From positions 1-43,929 of the forward strand of contig JAVBOE010000042.1 in assembly GCA_031550925.1 (NCBI GenBank): 43,929 bases of DNA. The letters run 5' to 3'. Origin of the DNA: JAIRNF01 sp031550925 (GTDB taxonomy: Bacteria > Bacteroidota > Bacteroidia > Bacteroidales > UBA932). The translations under genes were made by a program, and so were the position numbers. The notes beneath the pieces are model-generated. The model saw nothing but the letters and a program-made list of their open reading frames with translations. It ran no database searches and had not been told where the DNA came from. Shown here one piece after another: positions 1 through 8,011 of the stretch (position 1 is the first letter of the stretch; each line of letters begins with the position of its first letter).

Positions 1-61
1 GAACGATCAGGTAGAATACGAGGAAACCTTTGAAAATGGTAAGATTGTGAAGAAAAAATAG
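1..61 (+). CDS. 3' end of an unidentified protein (partial)
   Basis: A reading frame enters from the left edge and stops at a TAG at 59-61. Only 19 residues are visible, a charged tail ending in KIVKKK. That is too little to assign a family. A strong hairpin follows within 20 bases, which supports this being the true end of a plus-strand gene. Function unknown. Confidence 0.5.
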   Translation, partial: NDQVEYEETFENGKIVKKK

Positions 62-79
62 CGTTTGCTTGTAAAATCA

Positions 80-111
80 AAAGAGGAGAGCTATTGCTCT
101 CCTCTTTCTTT
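80..111 (+). terminator. Intrinsic terminator of the left-edge gene
   Basis: A perfect 12-bp stem (80-91 pairing with 96-107) closes a TATT loop and is followed by a pyrimidine run. It starts about 20 bases after the stop codon of the partial gene. Confidence 0.75.
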
Positions 112-136
112 ACCCCAATTATTGAAACATGAATAC

Positions 137-165
137 ATAAAAGAGAAAGTTCTCTTTTATTTTTT
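137..165. terminator. Hairpin at the dps stop codon, probably bidirectional
   Basis: A perfect 10-bp stem (137-146 with 151-160) and a four-base loop overlap the dps stop codon. T-rich sequence lies on its plus-strand 3' side, and the stem itself ends in T residues on the minus strand. It may end transcription from both directions between the left-edge gene and dps. Confidence 0.55.
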
Positions 166-645
166 GCAATCGTTGGTAGAATATGCGACTAACATCCAAA
201 CAAGCTTTTCTTGCTCTGTAAGGTAATCGCTCATTAACGCAACTGTTGTTTCGTCTGCTGCCTCCGATGCTAGTGCAAGGATTTTTCTTTCTTCGACGAT
301 AATAATTTTGTAGGTGTCAAGAATATTATTTACTGCTTCTCCTCCACACGAAACGTCTGCCACTTCTTTTATTTTCGCAGTTTTTAGATAATCGCTGAAT
401 TTGTTTGCCGGAACGCCGCCTAGCATAAGGATACGTTCTGCTATCTCGTCAACTTTTTCCGCGGTATCGTCATACATTTCTTCAAACTTACTATGTAACG
501 TAAAGAAGCTGTGTCCTTTGATATTCCAATGGAACCCACGAAGATTTGTATAAAATACCTGAAAATCTGCCAGCAGCTGTTGTAGTGACTCAACAACCTT
601 ACCGGCTGCCTTTTCTTCTAAACCTAAATAATCTAAAGTTTTCAT
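157..645 (-). CDS. dps: Dps-family ferritin-like DNA-binding protein
   Basis: A 162-residue protein with the size and helical pattern of Dps (DNA protection during starvation). Such proteins form twelve-subunit shells that oxidise and store iron and protect DNA from peroxide. The intersubunit ferroxidase signature is visible: HWNIKG near residue 40, then FFTLHSKFEEMYDD, supplying the His, Asp and Glu ligands. The start ATG at 645 gives the expected short N-terminal tail, MKTLDYLGL. The gene is transcribed alone, with a very good Bacteroidota promoter about 50 bases upstream. OxyR or stress control is known for this family, but no operator can be identified here. A bacterioferritin is unlikely given the length and motif. 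Confidence 0.93.
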   Translation of the reverse strand: MKTLDYLGLEEKAAGKVVESLQQLLADFQVFYTNLRGFHWNIKGHSFFTLHSKFEEMYDDTAEKVDEIAERILMLGGVPANKFSDYLKTAKIKEVADVSCGGEAVNNILDTYKIIIVEERKILALASEAADETTVALMSDYLTEQEKLVWMLVAYSTNDCKK

Positions 646-696
646 GGCTATATGTGTTTATTATTTTTATCGGAATATGTTTTTGTTTTGTTGATA

Positions 697-728
697 CAAA
701 GATACAGCTGTAAGACACGCAAGTCAAA
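697..728 (-). promoter_or_regulatory. Bacteroidota-type promoter of dps
   Basis: On the minus strand the sequence reads TTTG, exactly 20 bases, then TATCTTTG. This matches both halves of the Bacteroidota sigma-ABfr consensus (TTTG / TAnnTTTG) and lies just upstream of the dps start. Confidence 0.75.
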
Positions 729-824
729 CTGATAAAATCTATCGCAACATAAACATCATCTATAATTTTATTGAACGATTTAATTTATAGATAGCTATTA
801 TTTATACTTCAACTTAAATAAGCC

Positions 825-854
825 CTTGTTATAGCCTATATTTCGCTATATTTG
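825..854 (+). promoter_or_regulatory. Candidate elbB promoter
   Basis: TATATTTG at 847-854 is a full match to the -7 element TAnnTTTG. A CTTG at 825-828 gives an 18-base spacing, slightly short. The transcript would have a leader of about 90 bases. Confidence 0.45.
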
Positions 855-952
855 CATTGAAACACGAACAATGATAGCAGATTGGGGTTATCTCGTTGTA
901 AATGTTGATAAAACCTAAATTAATAAACCTAATAATTGCTAATAATAGTAAG

Positions 953-1603
953 ATGAAAAAGATAGCAGTAATTCTTTCGGGATGCGGTGTGTACGACGGA
1001 TCTGAGATACATGAGGCAACAATGGCTTTACTGGCTGTAAAGCGTAATGGAGCGGAATATGTGATATATGCTCCCGACAAAACGCAATATGATGTGATGG
1101 ATCATTTTCATGGGCAACAAAGCGATGAATATCGCAATGTGTTGGTAGAGGCAGCACGTATTGCCCGCGGTAACATAAAACCGTTGAAAGAGCTAAACCC
1201 TAAGGATATTGATGCTGTTCTGTTTCCCGGAGGTTTTGGCGTTGCAAAAAACTTGAGCAGCTACGCATTTAAAGGTGCCGAGTATGACGTAATACCGGAA
1301 GTTAAAGAGCTGATTAAGGCCACTCATGATATGGGAAAACCTGTTGGTGCTATGTGTATTGCTCCTATCTTGTTGGCAAAATCTCTCGAAAAAGTTACCA
1401 TAACCGTAGGTAGCAATAGCGATGCTGCGGCAAAAGCGGCAGAAGGTGCTGGTGCGACTCACGTAGAAACAACCAGCGGAAATATATGTGTTGACAAAGC
1501 AAATAAGGTGGTTACTGCACCATGCTATATGCTAGATGCTAACATTGTCAACATATACGATGAGGCCGATAAGCTAGTAAAAGAGCTATTGGCTATGATG
1601 TAA
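953..1603 (+). CDS. elbB: ElbB-like DJ-1/PfpI superfamily glyoxalase
   Basis: A 216-residue protein of the ElbB (isoprenoid biosynthesis protein with amidotransferase-like domain) family within the DJ-1/PfpI superfamily. Its E. coli relative has glyoxalase activity. The family start MKKIAVILSGCGVYDG is intact. The nucleophile-elbow cysteine is in GAMCIAPILLAKSL, and VLFPGGFGVAKNLSS is the conserved central loop. I chose the ATG at 953 rather than one 17 codons upstream because family members begin with MKKIAV and the extra residues are an AT-rich artefact. It is a single gene diverging from dps. The physiological substrate is uncertain; methylglyoxal detoxification is an inference from the family. 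Confidence 0.9.
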   Translation: MKKIAVILSGCGVYDGSEIHEATMALLAVKRNGAEYVIYAPDKTQYDVMDHFHGQQSDEYRNVLVEAARIARGNIKPLKELNPKDIDAVLFPGGFGVAKNLSSYAFKGAEYDVIPEVKELIKATHDMGKPVGAMCIAPILLAKSLEKVTITVGSNSDAAAKAAEGAGATHVETTSGNICVDKANKVVTAPCYMLDANIVNIYDEADKLVKELLAMM

Positions 1604-1610
1604 ATGAAAA

Positions 1611-1820
1611 GATAGTATTGTGATATAAGTATCACGTATCACGAAAAGATAATGTGCTAATTTGCTAATGAGTTGATATGGTACAGCATACAGCGATATG
1701 CGAAAAAACAATGTGATAATTTGCAGATATGCTAATATGCAAATGTAGTAATGAAAAAATAGCATCACGATAAAGAATATGTGGGGTTACTCCCTCCCTT
1801 GGGGAGGGCGGGGTGGGCTT
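1611..1820 (+). repeat. Composite intergenic repeat after elbB
   Basis: Eight bases after the elbB stop begins a run of GTATCACG-type units (1611-1650). It is followed by units built on GCTAATATGC (about 1650-1746) and then a GC-rich element, CCCTCCCTTGGGGAGGG, at 1792-1808 continuing to 1820. The same modules recur after other genes in this window. No reading frame of interest spans it. Confidence 0.7.
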
Positions 1821-1845
1821 TAACAACTAATAATTAAACTTTAGA

Positions 1846-3249
1846 ATGAAGATAGCATTTCACGGAGCAGCAGAACATGTAACGGGTTCAAAGCATTTAA
1901 TATCATTAACTAATGGAAAGAAAATACTGCTTGATTGTGGTATGTTTCAAGGTGAAGGTGAGTTTACAGGAGAGCTGAATAATAAATGGGGATTCAATCC
2001 TTCGGAAGTAAGTCATTTAGTGCTCTCTCATGCACATATCGACCATAGCGGCTTAATTCCTAAGCTGGTAAAAGACGGTTTTCAAGGTAGGATATGGGCA
2101 ACACCTGGTACCACCGATTTGGCGGAGATACTTTTGTTGAATTCGGCAGAAATACAGCAGTCGGACGCTCGCTTTATCAATAAGCGCAAAGCAAAAGAGG
2201 GTAAACCTCCTGTTGAGCCTTTATACACAGAAGAAGACGTGCGAAAGGCTATGCAACATTTTGAAGTAATCGATTATAACGAACCACGTAAAATAGACGA
2301 AGGCATAGAGCTCGAATTCTATAATGTTGGTCATATTGTTGGAGCTGCAACAGTTTATCTTACCATAAAAGAAAACGGGTCATATACACGCATTGCTTTT
2401 AGTGGTGATGTGGGGCGCTATGGCGATCCTATACTTAAATCGCCCCAGCGATTTCCGCAGGCAGATTTTGTTCTTATAGAATCTACTTATGGTAATAAGC
2501 TGCACCAAGAGGCGGATACTTTTGCAAATGAGCTTAAGAAAGAAATAGAAGAAACATGTATCGGTAAAGGCGGTAAGCTTATTATTCCCGCGTTTAGTGT
2601 AGGTCGTACACAAGAGCTGCTTTTTGGACTAAACGAGCTTGAAGAAAATGGAATACTGCCTCCTGTAAAGTATTACGTTGACAGCCCTCTATCGATTGAA
2701 GCGACAGAGATTGTAAAAAGACATACCGAGTGTTTTAATAAAGCAGTTATTCGTTTAATGAAGTTCGATCCGGACGTATTTGATTTCAAAGGCCTTCATT
2801 ATGTAAAGGATGCTGATGAATCAAAATCGCTTAACGGGAAGCATGAGCCATGTGTAATTATTTCTGCTTCGGGCATGGCCGATGCAGGTCGTGTGAAGCA
2901 TCATATATTGAATAACATAGAGAATAGGCATAACACCATTCTAATGGTTGGTTATTGCGAGCCAAACACGTTAGGAGCGCGCTTAAAGCAAAAACCTGAA
3001 GAAGTTACCATTTTTGGCGATAGACTTAAGGTTAAAGCTGATATTAAAACAATTGATTCGATGAGCGCTCATGCCGATTACGATGATCTTTGTCAGTATT
3101 TGGCTTGTCAAGACCCCGAACAAGTTAAGCGTGTGTTTATCGTTCACGGAGAGCCGGAATCACAAGAAGCATTCCGTAATCGTTTAATCAAGAAAGGTTT
3201 CGATGATGTATATATTCCTAAAATGCACGAGGAGATAGGTCTTGGATAG
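1846..3249 (+). CDS. Beta-CASP metallo-beta-lactamase RNA-processing nuclease
   Basis: A 467-residue member of the CPSF73/YSH1-like group (COG1236): a metallo-beta-lactamase fold with a beta-CASP insert and a C-terminal RMMBL segment. The metal motif HAHIDH is at residues 62-67. Further signatures are IESTYGN, the beta-CASP FSVGRTQELL, and the C-terminal SMSAHADY and VFIVHGEPES. Relatives are endo- or exoribonucleases acting on RNA in the cytoplasm. The bacterial homologues are poorly studied, so RNA turnover is an inference. The downstream HAD gene overlaps it by eight bases, so the two are almost certainly co-transcribed. It is not RNase J, which is longer and differs in sequence. Confidence 0.85.
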   Translation: MKIAFHGAAEHVTGSKHLISLTNGKKILLDCGMFQGEGEFTGELNNKWGFNPSEVSHLVLSHAHIDHSGLIPKLVKDGFQGRIWATPGTTDLAEILLLNSAEIQQSDARFINKRKAKEGKPPVEPLYTEEDVRKAMQHFEVIDYNEPRKIDEGIELEFYNVGHIVGAATVYLTIKENGSYTRIAFSGDVGRYGDPILKSPQRFPQADFVLIESTYGNKLHQEADTFANELKKEIEETCIGKGGKLIIPAFSVGRTQELLFGLNELEENGILPPVKYYVDSPLSIEATEIVKRHTECFNKAVIRLMKFDPDVFDFKGLHYVKDADESKSLNGKHEPCVIISASGMADAGRVKHHILNNIENRHNTILMVGYCEPNTLGARLKQKPEEVTIFGDRLKVKADIKTIDSMSAHADYDDLCQYLACQDPEQVKRVFIVHGEPESQEAFRNRLIKKGFDDVYIPKMHEEIGLG

Positions 3250-3940
3250 CATTTTTAGCGATATTAAAGTCGTTGGCTTTGATGCCGACGATACACTTTG
3301 GATTAACGAACCCTATTTTCAGGAAGCGGAAAAAATATTCTGTAGCTTATTCAGCGATAAGTATTCGCCCGAAGAGGTTTCTGCGGAATTATTCTCTACC
3401 GAAATGCAAAATCTTGCCAGCTATGGCTATGGGGCGAAGGCTTTTACGCTTTCTCTAATAGAAACAGCACTAAGGTTGGATAGTGAATGTACTGCCTCTA
3501 AGGTTAAGCAGGTATTAGAGTTGGGTAGAACTATTTTAAACAAGCCGGTTGTACTACTTAATGGTGTGCTGGAAGTTTTGAATGAGCTTAAAGGTAAATA
3601 CCGTTTAATCATTGCGACTAAAGGAGATTTGCTAGATCAGCAGCGTAAGCTAAAGAAGTCGGGTTTAGAGCATTATTTCCATCATGTAGAAATAATGAGC
3701 GATAAAAAGGAGGAGGACTATAAAGCCTTAATCCGTCATTTAGATATTGAACCGAAAAATTTTTTAATGATAGGTAATTCGCTGAAATCGGATATCCTAC
3801 CTGTTCTTTCGCTTGGCGGTAAAGGTGTTTATGTTCCCTATCACGTAACATGGCAGCACGAAATTATAGCTGAACAAGACATGGATAGTAGTATGTGCGT
3901 AAACTTGCCGAGCCTTTCGGCGTTTCATACTCTTATGTAA
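3242..3940 (+). CDS. HAD-superfamily hydrolase
   Basis: A 232-residue haloacid-dehalogenase-type phosphatase. Motif I is GFDADDTLW, with nucleophile Asp14 and acid Asp16. Motif II is IIATKGD, and motif IV lies in MIGNSLKSDI. The helical insert after motif I suggests a YjjG or phosphoglycolate-phosphatase-like cap. The start is TTG at 3242, overlapping the end of the upstream nuclease gene. No ATG lies before motif I, so a later start would destroy the active site. Substrate unknown. The overlap implies translational coupling with the nuclease, and a phosphatase acting on nucleotides or RNA ends is possible but speculative. Confidence 0.82.
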   Translation: MDSIFSDIKVVGFDADDTLWINEPYFQEAEKIFCSLFSDKYSPEEVSAELFSTEMQNLASYGYGAKAFTLSLIETALRLDSECTASKVKQVLELGRTILNKPVVLLNGVLEVLNELKGKYRLIIATKGDLLDQQRKLKKSGLEHYFHHVEIMSDKKEEDYKALIRHLDIEPKNFLMIGNSLKSDILPVLSLGGKGVYVPYHVTWQHEIIAEQDMDSSMCVNLPSLSAFHTLM

Positions 3941-4020
3941 ATTATTGCTATACATTCAATTTAGGGCGGTACATTTTGTATCGCTTTTTTTGTGTATTTT
4001 ACTTATAATGAGTAAATTAT

Positions 4021-4051
4021 TTTGTAAAAATCATTTCAATTTCTATCTTTA
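4021..4051 (+). promoter_or_regulatory. Promoter of the DUF362/DUF6599 pair
   Basis: TTTG at 4021-4024, 19 bases, then TATCTTTA at 4044-4051: a near-complete match to the Bacteroidota promoter consensus. It also argues against the longer reading frame that begins upstream at 3945. Confidence 0.65.
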
Positions 4052-4079
4052 CCATACCATAAACCTTAAAACGACGAAT

Positions 4080-5225
4080 ATGAAAAGACGTAAATTCTTT
4101 AAGTCGATTGTTGCAGGTGGGCTTGGATTGGCCGTTTCTCCCGCGCTTAAAGCCTCTGCTGCTTTTACTGATGACACTCCTGAAACAAATATCTCTGATG
4201 CTTTGGCTGTCCCACGCAACAGCAATTCTATGCCCGGAAAATATCCGGGTAAAGTAGCGAAGGTAAACCATATCGGCAGTGTTGTTAATGGTAAACCTTC
4301 AGAGCAGGCAGCGTATGATATGTTGAAGGCGGCCATGCTAAGCCTTACCGGAGAGGATAGCTTGGAAAAAGCCTGGTTGCAATTTGTTTCTCCCGTTGAT
4401 ATTATTGGGCTTAAGCTGAATCCTGTTGCTGGAAAGTTATTGTCAACTTCTCATGCGGTTACTAAAGCGATAGTTAAGCAGCTGGAAGAGGCCGGAATCC
4501 CTCGCAGTAACTTGGTTTTGTGGGATAGGAGAGAGATGCAGCTGCACGAGGTTGGATATACAGAAGAGAATTATCCGGGTATAAAAATCAGAGGAACGGA
4601 ATGCCAAGATGCTGATGGTGGCTACATTAATAAGGAAGGACGACTTTACAGCGAAGATCGCATAGATAAAAACCATTTCTTCTATGCAGATGTTGAGGGA
4701 GAATACGATGCATATACCATGCCTTTTATGGTTAACGGTGGTAAGTATTCGTATTTTTCAAAGATTTGTACCGAAGAGGTAACAAAGATTATTAATATTC
4801 CGATACTGAAAAACGCAGGCACATCGGTTACGCTTTGTATGAAGAATCTGGCATTTGGAGCCATAAGCAATACCGGAAGGTTGCACCAGAAGCTTTGGCA
4901 CGAAACGAGTGCATACGCTTGTGCTTTTCCTCCTCTACGAGATAAGGTTGTGCTTAATATTGTTGACGGTCTCATTGGTTGTTTTGATGGTGGTCCATCT
5001 GCAAATCCTCAGTTTATCTGTAACTACAATACATTGATGGCAGGTAGCGATCCTGTGGCTGTTGACTGTATTGGGTATGAAACAGTGATAGCAAAACGTA
5101 TTGAAGAAGGGTTGCAATCGGAAGAAAAAGCAGGGGCGCGAAAGTTTATGGAGCTGGCGCAAAACCTTAAGCTTGGTGTTGCCGATAGGAGTAAAATTCA
5201 GCTGGACGAAATAAACTTAGCTTAG
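4080..5225 (+). CDS. Tat-signal DUF362 domain protein
   Basis: A 381-residue protein beginning MKRRKFFKSIVAGG, a twin-arginine export signal, with a likely cleavage site around the ALKASA segment (residues 22-27). The remainder is a DUF362-type domain, a family often found with iron-sulfur proteins. No ferredoxin-type Cys cluster is evident here. The ATG at 4080 is chosen because it directly precedes the signal peptide and lies after a good promoter. The next gene starts at the base after the stop codon, so they form an operon and both products are exported. Tat export suggests folding or cofactor loading before secretion. The function of this family is not established. Confidence 0.75.
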   Translation: MKRRKFFKSIVAGGLGLAVSPALKASAAFTDDTPETNISDALAVPRNSNSMPGKYPGKVAKVNHIGSVVNGKPSEQAAYDMLKAAMLSLTGEDSLEKAWLQFVSPVDIIGLKLNPVAGKLLSTSHAVTKAIVKQLEEAGIPRSNLVLWDRREMQLHEVGYTEENYPGIKIRGTECQDADGGYINKEGRLYSEDRIDKNHFFYADVEGEYDAYTMPFMVNGGKYSYFSKICTEEVTKIINIPILKNAGTSVTLCMKNLAFGAISNTGRLHQKLWHETSAYACAFPPLRDKVVLNIVDGLIGCFDGGPSANPQFICNYNTLMAGSDPVAVDCIGYETVIAKRIEEGLQSEEKAGARKFMELAQNLKLGVADRSKIQLDEINLA

Positions 5226-5990
5226 ATGAGACGTGTAGTATATTTTTTGTGCTTAATGCTTCTTGCTCCTGTCATTCTTCAATCGCAGGATATAACAGTA
5301 AAGCGGGAACGAACGTTTACCGGCGAAGGTTTATACGGATTTATGAATGGAGGTGCAGATTTGTACCTTGAATATGGTGTGCAGGAATTAGTTACTAGTG
5401 AAGTTATTTTCAAGGGCGAAGAATATACCGTTGATATTTATACTCTACCTTCTCCCGCCGATGCTTTTGGCATATACTCTGTAAATATATTCAAGTGCGA
5501 TAAAGCGGATGAGCTGGGTTGCTTCGATTGCCTTTCCACTTATCAGCTGTTGTTAGTCACAGGCAATAAGTATATTTCAGTGGTATTTCAATCGGGCTCA
5601 GACATTGCACGTAATAACGCAAGCGAGCTGGTAAAACAATATGTTGATATTAGTAAGGAAGAAAAGTTCTCAATACCAAACGAACTGCAGCTGTCGCCTC
5701 CATACTCAGGTAGCCTTAAGTATTTAAAAGGCCCGCTCTCTATCTCAAATACAGATTTTACCCTATTTACATCGCTTGAAGGTATATCATACTCTGATGT
5801 TTGGTATGTAATAGATAGGCAAACAAGAGAGAACAAAGCCTTAGTATTTATAAAGACAAAAGAGGATTTAAAGCGATTGGAAGAAAAGGTTACTAAAGAA
5901 GATATTATTAGTAAAGACGAACATTATATCTACTTTAATTGCACAAAGAAGGAGGAGCCAAAAGAGGATTTCGGAACGTTTGCTTTTTAA
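5226..5990 (+). CDS. Secreted DUF6599-like protein
   Basis: A 254-residue protein with a classical signal peptide (MRRVVYFLCLMLLAPVILQS, then QD). The mature part contains YGFMNGGADLYLEYGVQEL near its start, which I associate with DUF6599. The remainder is mixed alpha/beta with no catalytic motif I recognise. It begins immediately after the DUF362 stop codon, so the two exported proteins are probably made together and may interact. The family assignment is from memory of the motif and is moderate; the function is unknown. Confidence 0.65.
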   Translation: MRRVVYFLCLMLLAPVILQSQDITVKRERTFTGEGLYGFMNGGADLYLEYGVQELVTSEVIFKGEEYTVDIYTLPSPADAFGIYSVNIFKCDKADELGCFDCLSTYQLLLVTGNKYISVVFQSGSDIARNNASELVKQYVDISKEEKFSIPNELQLSPPYSGSLKYLKGPLSISNTDFTLFTSLEGISYSDVWYVIDRQTRENKALVFIKTKEDLKRLEEKVTKEDIISKDEHYIYFNCTKKEEPKEDFGTFAF

Positions 5991-6024
5991 GAGAAAGTCA
6001 CCAACAAACACGTCATTCAATAAG

Positions 6025-6111
6025 TTCGTCATTTCGAGCGAAGCGAGAAATCTCCTCATTCAAGGCACTGCTGCTTTTCAGGAGATTTCTCGCTTCGCTC
6101 GAAATGACGAA
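6025..6111. repeat. Perfect 32-bp inverted repeat between convergent genes
   Basis: Arms at 6025-6056 and 6080-6111 are exact reverse complements around a 23-base spacer. The core is ATTTCGAGCGAAGCGAGAAA. Each arm starts close to the stop codon of its neighbouring gene (DUF6599-like gene on the left, typA on the right, four bases away) and points along that gene. It would form a very stable hairpin in either transcript and probably acts as a bidirectional terminator. Single copies of the arm recur at 19692-19718 and 26331-26360. Confidence 0.85.
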
Positions 6112-6114
6112 AAT

Positions 6115-7911
6115 TTACTTTGCTCTGCGCTTACGTTCGTTTTCGTCTAAGTATATTTTTCGCATACGCATAGCATGTGGCGTTACTTCTACGTATTCGT
6201 CTTCCTGAATATATTCTAACGCTTCTTCCAGGCTAAATACAATAGGAGGAGGAAGTGTTGCTTTATCATCAGTTCCTGATGCACGAACGTTTGTAAGCTT
6301 CTTTGTCTTACAAATATTAATGGTTAAATCTTCAGAACGGGTATGTTCTCCAATTACCTGTCCGGCATATATTTCGTTTCCAGGGGGAATAAAGAACCGT
6401 CCTCTATCTTGCAGCTTATCCATCGCATAGGCAATAGCAGTACCTGTTTCCATGGCTATTAAAGAGCCGTTGTTACGTTTCTCAATTTCGCCTTTATACG
6501 GCTCAAAATCTTTGAAACGATGCGATACAATTGCCTCTCCTTGTGTTGCTGTAAGCAGGTTACTACGTAATCCTATAAGCCCCCGAGAAGGAATGTCAAA
6601 GTCAAGGTAGCTGCGGTCGTCTCTGTGGTCTATATGAAGCAGCACTCCTTTACGGCGAGTAACCATCTCAATCGCTTTTCCGGCAAACTCTTCGGGGAGG
6701 TCTATAGTTAGATGCTCAATGGGCTCGCAGCGGACTCCGTTTATATTTTTATCTACAACTCTTGGCTGACCTACTTGCAGCTCGTACCCCTCTCTGCGCA
6801 TGGTTTCTATCAGCACGCTGAGGTGTAGTACGCCACGACCATATACTACGAATGAATCGGCGGAGTTTCCTTCTTTAACACGCAAAGCAAGGTTCTTTTC
6901 AAGCTCTCTATCCAAACGCTCTTTAAGATGGCGTGAGGTAACATACTTGCCATCTTTTCCGAAGAAAGGAGAGTTGTTTATGGTAAACAACATACTCATG
7001 GTAGGTTCGTCAACAGCAATAGGGGGAAGGGCTTCAGGATTTTCGTAATCGGCAACGGTATCACCAATTTCGAAGCCCTCTATACCAACTATAGCACAAA
7101 TATCCCCACATTCAACTTCTTCAACCTTCAATTTCTCAAGGCCTTCAAAAACCATTAAATCTTTTATTTTGGTCTTTTCAATAGATCCGTCACGCTTTGC
7201 CAACGAAACATTTTGTCCCGATTTTAGAGAACCACGAGAAATGCGTCCTACGGCAATACGTCCTACATAAGGCGAGTATTCTAATGATGTAATAAGCATT
7301 TGAACAGTACCTTCTACCTTTTTGGGAGCGGGAATTTCGTTTAAAATACAATCAAGCAAAGGGGTAATATCACTTGTCGGTTTCCGCCAATCTTCCGACA
7401 TCCAGCCTTGTTTAGCACTTCCGTATATGGTTTTAAACTCCAGCTGTTCTTCGTTTGCATTGAGCGCGAACATTAAGTCGAAAACCTGCTCATTAACCTC
7501 ATCGGGACGGCAGTTGGGTTTGTCAACCTTGTTGATTACAACAATGGGCTTAAGTCCTAAAGCTAACGCTTTCTGCAGAACAAAGCGTGTTTGGGGCATG
7601 GTGCCTTCGAACGCATCTACCAATAGTAGCACGCCATCGGCCATGTTTAGCACGCGCTCCACTTCGCCACCAAAATCAACGTGGCCTGGGGTATCAATAA
7701 TGTTTATCTTATAGCCTTTATAAGGAACAGAAACGTTTTTGGCAAGAATGGTTATACCTCTTTCTCTTTCTAAATCGTTGTTATCGAGAATTAAATCTCC
7801 TGATTTTTCGTTATCGCGGAACAGCTTTCCTTGTAAAATCATTTTGTCGACTAGCGTGGTCTTTCCATGGTCAACGTGGGCAATAATTGCAATGTTTCGT
7901 ATTTTTTGCAT
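6115..7911 (-). CDS. typA: Translational GTPase TypA/BipA
   Basis: A 598-residue ribosome-associated GTPase of the BipA/TypA family. The G1 motif AHVDHGKTT is at residues 11-19, ERGITI marks switch I, DTPGHVDF is G3 and VINKVDKP is G4. Beta-barrel, EF-G-like and C-terminal domains follow at full length. TypA assists ribosome assembly and adaptation to cold or stress. I use the ATG at 7911 (MQKIRNIAIIAHVDHG) rather than the one ten codons upstream, because family members start there and the upstream ATG lies in the promoter region. It is transcribed alone. Confidence 0.95.
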   Translation of the reverse strand: MQKIRNIAIIAHVDHGKTTLVDKMILQGKLFRDNEKSGDLILDNNDLERERGITILAKNVSVPYKGYKINIIDTPGHVDFGGEVERVLNMADGVLLLVDAFEGTMPQTRFVLQKALALGLKPIVVINKVDKPNCRPDEVNEQVFDLMFALNANEEQLEFKTIYGSAKQGWMSEDWRKPTSDITPLLDCILNEIPAPKKVEGTVQMLITSLEYSPYVGRIAVGRISRGSLKSGQNVSLAKRDGSIEKTKIKDLMVFEGLEKLKVEEVECGDICAIVGIEGFEIGDTVADYENPEALPPIAVDEPTMSMLFTINNSPFFGKDGKYVTSRHLKERLDRELEKNLALRVKEGNSADSFVVYGRGVLHLSVLIETMRREGYELQVGQPRVVDKNINGVRCEPIEHLTIDLPEEFAGKAIEMVTRRKGVLLHIDHRDDRSYLDFDIPSRGLIGLRSNLLTATQGEAIVSHRFKDFEPYKGEIEKRNNGSLIAMETGTAIAYAMDKLQDRGRFFIPPGNEIYAGQVIGEHTRSEDLTINICKTKKLTNVRASGTDDKATLPPPIVFSLEEALEYIQEDEYVEVTPHAMRMRKIYLDENERKRRAK

Positions 7912-7929
7912 TAAATTGAAATTAGGGTG

Positions 7930-7937
7930 CAAAGGTA
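7930..7937 (-). promoter_or_regulatory. Candidate -7 element of typA
   Basis: On the minus strand TACCTTTG matches the -7 consensus TAnnTTTG, about 20 bases upstream of the typA start. No clear -33 TTTG lies at the right distance, so this is only a partial match. Confidence 0.4.
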
Positions 7938-8011
7938 ACACCTAATTGAAAATGTGAAAACAATTAGCTGAAAATAATGTATAAAGAATGCTCAATGTGA
8001 TAAAATGTGCG

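Larger units (their letters stand above)
646..952. other. Divergent intergenic region between dps and elbB
   Basis: About 307 bases of AT-rich DNA separate the two divergent genes. It holds the dps promoter and the elbB promoter candidate. Reading frames that cross it look like spurious extensions and I see no small gene or structured RNA. Confidence 0.6.

Noticed and set aside
902..952. Longer start for ElbB
   Set aside because: The extra 17 residues are AT-rich and family members begin with MKKIAV at 953.
3945..4079. Longer start for the DUF362 protein
   Set aside because: A promoter match lies inside the extension and the Tat signal begins at 4080.
7322..7714. Plus-strand 130-codon frame
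   Set aside because: It lies entirely antisense to the well-supported typA gene and its composition mirrors that gene.
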